From Apopatosoma sp963618495 (GTDB lineage: Bacteria > Bacillota > Clostridia > Oscillospirales > CAG-272): a stretch of DNA of 61,393 nt. Below, one piece after another: positions 58,399-61,393 of the stretch. Below the pieces are notes generated by a model. That model saw only the letters and a program-made list of their open reading frames with translations, did no database searches and had not been told where the DNA came from. The translations under genes and the position numbers were made by a program. Where the stretch lies: positions 1-61,393 of the forward strand of contig CAVESF010000010.1 of assembly GCA_963618495.1 (NCBI GenBank). The letters are read 5' to 3'. Numbering within the stretch: the first letter of the stretch is position 1; every line of letters starts with the position of its first letter.

Positions 58399-58462
58399 CG
58401 CCCGTAGACGGATTCCAACCGACACCTTTGAAAACAACGCTCTTGCTTTAAGCTATTTGGGC
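58399..58462 (-). tRNA. Degenerate tRNA-like sequence (probable pseudo-tRNA)
   Basis: Reading the minus strand from 58462: GCCCAAA-TA, then a D-arm-like GCTT...GAGC, and a T-arm GTCGG-TTGGAAT-CCGTC, then TACGGGC plus G, an acceptor-like end. The acceptor has two mismatches, the T-stem has one, the conserved TTC of the T-loop is TTG, and the anticodon region is about eight bases too short. It is therefore not a normal tRNA. It may be an eroded tRNA or a tRNA-like RNA in the leader of the zinc-ribbon gene. Confidence 0.4.
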
Positions 58463-58524
58463 ATATGAAAACTTTTTTATTTTTATCCGAAGTCGGAATA
58501 ATTTATTTTATATATGTCTATATG

Positions 58525-59091
58525 TCATAAAAGTTTCTTAAGCTTTGATTTTATCCGTACAATAGCATTATCTACCGATTTTTTCGGTTTGGAAAGCGCC
58601 TCTGCTATATCCGAGTAGGACATCCCGCCGAGATAGAGCCAGAAAACCGAGCTTTCAAAGGGGGTGAGCGAATCGTTTATTCTCTTGTTAAGCTCCGAGA
58701 AGGATTCTTTATTTATGATAAGCTGCTCAGGCGTGGACTCGGGAGATTCGCTCATATCGGAGAGCATATCCTCGCAATCTCCGAGAAAATCCTCAAAAAG
58801 TTTATTTTCCCTGCGCCTGATGTATGAAATAAGCCTGTTTTTTATACATATCTTGGCATATAAACCGAAAGAGACCTGCTTTGATTCGTCAAAGGAGCAT
58901 GCCGAATTATAGAGAGCGATGGTCGCCTCCTGAAGAAGATCGTCATACTCGGAATCGGAGATGGAAAAGCGGCGCTTCGCATCAAGCGAAATACTGCGCA
59001 CAAGCGGCGAATAAAGCTCCAATATTCCCTCAAAGGACAGCGGAGTACCATCCTTTAATCCTATCAGAAGCTCGCCAATCTTGTTATCCAC
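58525..59091 (-). CDS. RNA polymerase sigma-70 family factor (SigH-like)
   Basis: A 188-residue sigma factor. Region 2 shows ELYSPLVRSISLDAKRRFSI, then SEYDDLLQEATIALYNSACSF and FGLYAKICIKNRLISYIRRR; region 4 shows LTPFESSVFWLYLGGMSYSD and IAEALSKPKKSVDNAIVRIK. It resembles SigH/SigB-short forms (Spo0H-like, including QE in region 2) rather than ECF factors. No anti-sigma gene is adjacent. Target genes are unknown. Confidence 0.9.
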   Translation of the reverse strand: MDNKIGELLIGLKDGTPLSFEGILELYSPLVRSISLDAKRRFSISDSEYDDLLQEATIALYNSACSFDESKQVSFGLYAKICIKNRLISYIRRRENKLFEDFLGDCEDMLSDMSESPESTPEQLIINKESFSELNKRINDSLTPFESSVFWLYLGGMSYSDIAEALSKPKKSVDNAIVRIKSKLKKLL

Positions 59092-59126
59092 CGAATCACA
59101 CTTTCAATAAATATACCTTTTTGTAT

Positions 59127-59154
59127 ATTATATCATATAATGCAGATTTGTCAA
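59127..59154 (-). promoter_or_regulatory. Promoter of the SigH-like gene
   Basis: Minus strand TTGACA (59149-59154), 16-base spacer, TATAAT (59127-59132). Confidence 0.78.
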
Positions 59155-59237
59155 TAAAAAATTTAAATATTTTTTACATTTTGGGAAAAATACATCCAAA
59201 AACATTATTTATTTTGTGGAAAATGTATATATTAGAC

Positions 59238-60983
59238 TTATAGTATGAGCGAGCCGAGCGTGTATACGGCAAACGAGAGCAAAAATGAAATGGCAAATGT
59301 GCGCAAAACCATGAAAAAAGCGTCCTTTTTGCCGAGTTCTGCCCTTGCGGCGGCGACCGTGGCGGCGCATGGCGTATATGTCATGCAAAGCACGGCAAAG
59401 GCATATGCCGCGGCGGGCGAAAGTGCCGTGCGAAAGCCGTCGCCGAAAAGCACGCTTATAGTTGAAACAATACTTTCCTTTGCAAAGAAGCCCGAGATAA
59501 GCGCGGCGCTTATTCTGTAGTCGGTAAGCCCGAGCGGCTTCAGGATGAATGCACCGAGCCTTGAAACGGCACATAGCAGGCTCTCCCCCGCCGATGCCGT
59601 ATAATGAAAATGCGTATCGAGCGAACAAAGGACATATATCAGTGCCGACGAGAGAAAAACGACGCTTCCGCTTCTCGTGGCAAACTGCAATATTTTGCTT
59701 TTCACACTGCGGAAAACATTTCTGCCGTTCGGTATGCGGAAGCGCGGCAGTTCATATACGACATCGGGCGCGGTGCCGCCTTTCCCCGAGAAAAGCAGAC
59801 ACGAGAGCGCAAAGGCAAATATCCCTGCGAGATATAGCGAAAAGGCAACAAGCGCGGCTTTTTTCGGAAAGAAAGCGGAGGATACAGCAATGACTATCGG
59901 AAAACGCGCACTGCAGGGAATGAAAGCAAGCGAATATACGGCGCGGCGGCGCTCGGAGACATCAAGCGTCTGCGTCGACATTATCGCAGGCACCGTGCAA
60001 CCGAAGCCGAGAAGCGCAGGGATAAAAGCTTTTCCCGAAAGTCCGAGCTTTCGCATCGCCCCATCCATGACAAAAGAAGCGCGTGCGGTATATCCGCTCT
60101 CCTCGAGAAGTTCCAGTACAAAAAAGAGTACCGCTGTCTGCGGGAGAAACGAAAGCACGGCGGCAATACCGCGGCATATGCCGTTTTCGATAAATTCAAG
60201 CATGAATACGCTCGCGCCGAAGCGTGAAAAAAGCGAAATTATCTCTGCCGCCAGCTTGTCAAGTCCGAGTGAGAAATACCGCTCGGCTATTTCGCCGAGC
60301 CACGAAAAAGAGAGATAAAATGTAATCAGCATAACTGCGAAAAACAGCGGTATGCCTATGTGTTTTTTGCAGATGATGCAGTCTATCCTATCGGTATTTT
60401 TTCCGAGAAACCTGCTGTATACGGCACTCTCGGAAGCTATCTGCGATGCAAGCGCGGCGAGTGCGCTCTCGGGAAAATCGCCTTTTCCGGCGACGCTCTC
60501 GGGTATTCTTTCAAAGAGAGATGAGATAAGCTCGTCTATGCCGCGCTTTTTTGCCGCGCTGATAGGGAAAACAGGCACGCCGATCTTCTCCGAGAGTCCC
60601 GATATATCTATTTTCGTGCCGTCGCGCTCGGCTTCGTCCATCATATTCAGCGCGACGACGACATGAGGAAATTCGCGGATAAGCTGAAGCGTGAGAAAAA
60701 GTCCGCGCGAGAGATTTGAGGCGTCGATGATATCTATTATCACATCACAATCGCCGCGCCGCAGATAATCGAGAGCCACCTTTTCCTCGGCTTTCTGTGA
60801 GGCGAGCGAATATATGCCGGGCAGGTCGACAACCTCGGCGGTATATTTTTTGCTTTTTAGCGGAGCCTCTTTTGCGCCGAATGTCACACCCGCGCGGTTT
60901 CCCGTGGCTTCACTGCTCTTTGTGAGCAGATTGAAAAGCGTTGTTTTTCCGCAGTTTGCATTCCCGAGAAGAGCTATTTTCAT
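59238..60983 (-). CDS. feoB: Ferrous iron transport protein B
   Basis: A 581-residue FeoB. The N-terminal G-protein domain has G1 GNANCGKTTLFN, G3 DLPGIYSL and G4 NMMDEAERDG, then a short helical spacer. The membrane domain (from about 205) has eight helices with GFGCTVPAIMSTQTL and CMTYTPCAATVAAARAE near the gates. E. coli FeoB is 773 residues; the shorter form with a reduced spacer occurs in Clostridia. It follows feoA after three bases, so feoAB is an operon for Fe2+ uptake. No feoC is present. Confidence 0.95.
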   Translation of the reverse strand: MKIALLGNANCGKTTLFNLLTKSSEATGNRAGVTFGAKEAPLKSKKYTAEVVDLPGIYSLASQKAEEKVALDYLRRGDCDVIIDIIDASNLSRGLFLTLQLIREFPHVVVALNMMDEAERDGTKIDISGLSEKIGVPVFPISAAKKRGIDELISSLFERIPESVAGKGDFPESALAALASQIASESAVYSRFLGKNTDRIDCIICKKHIGIPLFFAVMLITFYLSFSWLGEIAERYFSLGLDKLAAEIISLFSRFGASVFMLEFIENGICRGIAAVLSFLPQTAVLFFVLELLEESGYTARASFVMDGAMRKLGLSGKAFIPALLGFGCTVPAIMSTQTLDVSERRRAVYSLAFIPCSARFPIVIAVSSAFFPKKAALVAFSLYLAGIFAFALSCLLFSGKGGTAPDVVYELPRFRIPNGRNVFRSVKSKILQFATRSGSVVFLSSALIYVLCSLDTHFHYTASAGESLLCAVSRLGAFILKPLGLTDYRISAALISGFFAKESIVSTISVLFGDGFRTALSPAAAYAFAVLCMTYTPCAATVAAARAELGKKDAFFMVLRTFAISFLLSFAVYTLGSLIL

Positions 60984-60986
60984 TTC

Positions 60987-61226
60987 CTACTCCATATCGC
61001 TTTCTGCACGGCAGATTATATTCGCGGCGGATTTGCCCGTGAAAGCAATTTTCGTATTGCCGACTCTTGCAATAATGTTTTTGCCGCTTTTCATAAAGAC
61101 CGTCAGCCGCGCACCCTCATATATGCCGAGAGATAAATATCTGTCTAATGTATATTCGGGCTCGTTTATTTTTAATACAATAGCGTCTTTTCCATCCCGA
61201 AAATCGGCAAGAGACATATTTTTCAT
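60987..61226 (-). CDS. feoA: FeoA-domain protein
   Basis: A 79-residue SH3-like FeoA protein (LDRYLSLGIYEGARLTVFMK, then IIARVGNTKIAFTGKSAANI), the usual partner of FeoB at the cytosolic face of the membrane. The start at 61226 has ATCGGAGG four bases upstream; the longer frame starting at 61262 runs across the promoter region and is rejected. Confidence 0.92.
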   Translation of the reverse strand: MKNMSLADFRDGKDAIVLKINEPEYTLDRYLSLGIYEGARLTVFMKSGKNIIARVGNTKIAFTGKSAANIICRAESDME

Positions 61227-61246
61227 AAAACCTCCGATTTTTTGAC

Positions 61247-61265
61247 GATTTGCTATTGACAAATC
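61247..61265. promoter_or_regulatory. 19-bp palindrome between feoA and tRNA-Gln
   Basis: GATTTG-(7)-CAAATC with perfect 6-bp arms, about 20 bases upstream of feoA and overlapping the -35 box of the tRNA promoter. Size and position suit a DtxR/MntR- or Fur-like metal-regulator site, but the bases do not clearly match either consensus. Confidence 0.4.
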
Positions 61266-61284
61266 ACAAAACTTTTGATATACT
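61256..61284 (+). promoter_or_regulatory. Promoter of tRNA-Gln
   Basis: TTGACA (61256-61261), 17-base spacer, TATACT (61279-61284), about 56 bases before the tRNA. Confidence 0.8.
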
Positions 61285-61340
61285 AACAGGGTACTCGACG
61301 GATAGCTCTTTTATGACAATCCGCTGAGCAAAAAGAATAT

Positions 61341-61393
61341 TGCGGCATCGCCAAGCGGTAAGGCAACGGACTCTGACTCCGTCATTACCTAGG
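61341..61393 (+). tRNA. tRNA-Gln (CTG), truncated at window end
   Basis: Acceptor TGCGGCA, D-arm GCCAAGC...GGTAAGGC, anticodon stem ACGGA/TCCGT with loop CTCTGAC, giving anticodon CTG. The sequence then runs into the variable loop and the first T-stem bases CTAGG, where the window ends. The AAGCGGTAAGGCA pattern is typical of tRNA-Gln. Confidence 0.92.

Overview
The window is a chromosomal segment from an anaerobic, low-to-moderate GC Firmicute, most like a gut Clostridia/Oscillospirales-type commensal. Supporting this are a one-piece pyruvate:ferredoxin oxidoreductase, a flavodiiron protein fused to flavin reductase and rubredoxin, formate-tetrahydrofolate ligase, SpoVG, an NdoA-type MazF, consensus SigA promoters (TTGACA/17/TATAAT-like) and strong AGGAGG ribosome-binding sites with frequent TTG and GTG starts. 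The content is mostly housekeeping and transport. There is no prophage, CRISPR array or intact insertion sequence. The only mobile-element trace is an eroded ISL3-family remnant near 53.3-53.5 kb.

Layout. 0-5 kb: orphan MazF, pyroglutamyl peptidase, a lipoprotein, a GT2 glycosyltransferase and the flavodiiron fusion. 5-13 kb: a GntR/YtrA-ABC efflux operon, a membrane GT2 coupled to a papain-like hydrolase, a MarR-MATE operon and a small XRE regulator. A candidate C-rich small RNA lies back to back with the XRE gene. 13-23 kb: MntP, an ECF sigma factor with a long C-terminal extension, GalE, PFOR, and a PiT phosphate transporter with its DUF47 partner. 22.7-32 kb: SGNH hydrolase, pseudouridine synthase, dCMP deaminase, SpoVG, MurC, a complete amino-acid ABC transporter followed by an AbgB-like amidohydrolase, a P-loop ATPase and an MBL hydrolase. 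32-38 kb: GNAT, M28 peptidase, polysaccharide deacetylase, YlmH-like S4 protein, RlmA-like methyltransferase and a threonine-rich-linker amidase.

38-46 kb: a heterodimeric ABC exporter, then a lipid module consisting of a TetR regulator, oleate hydratase, a decayed plsC-like acyltransferase and a diacylglycerol-kinase-like enzyme. 46-50.3 kb: a minus-strand operon encoding an old-yellow-enzyme/Fe-S reductase, both subunits of aconitase X and a lipoprotein. 50.6-54.6 kb: Fhs, a repeat-built Thr-rich lipoprotein, the ISL3 remnant and pyridoxal/pyridoxamine kinase. 54.6-61.4 kb: an Ig-like surface protein, a ProX-type tRNA deacylase with a lipoprotein, a zinc-ribbon protein, a SigH-like sigma factor, FeoAB, and the 5' part of tRNA-Gln(CTG), which runs off the window.

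The most unusual signals are: the 13.0-kb small-RNA candidate, which has a perfect promoter, two hairpins and a C7 tract and overlaps the divergent XRE promoter; the aconitase X/reductase operon; the ECF sigma factor with a ~350-residue extension; a defective tRNA-like sequence at 58.4 kb; a structured element at 22.6 kb that reads as a GMP-synthase C-terminus; and a threonine-rich lipoprotein built from 45-bp and 18-bp tandem repeats. All functions are read from sequence motifs and remembered family features. No database search was run.
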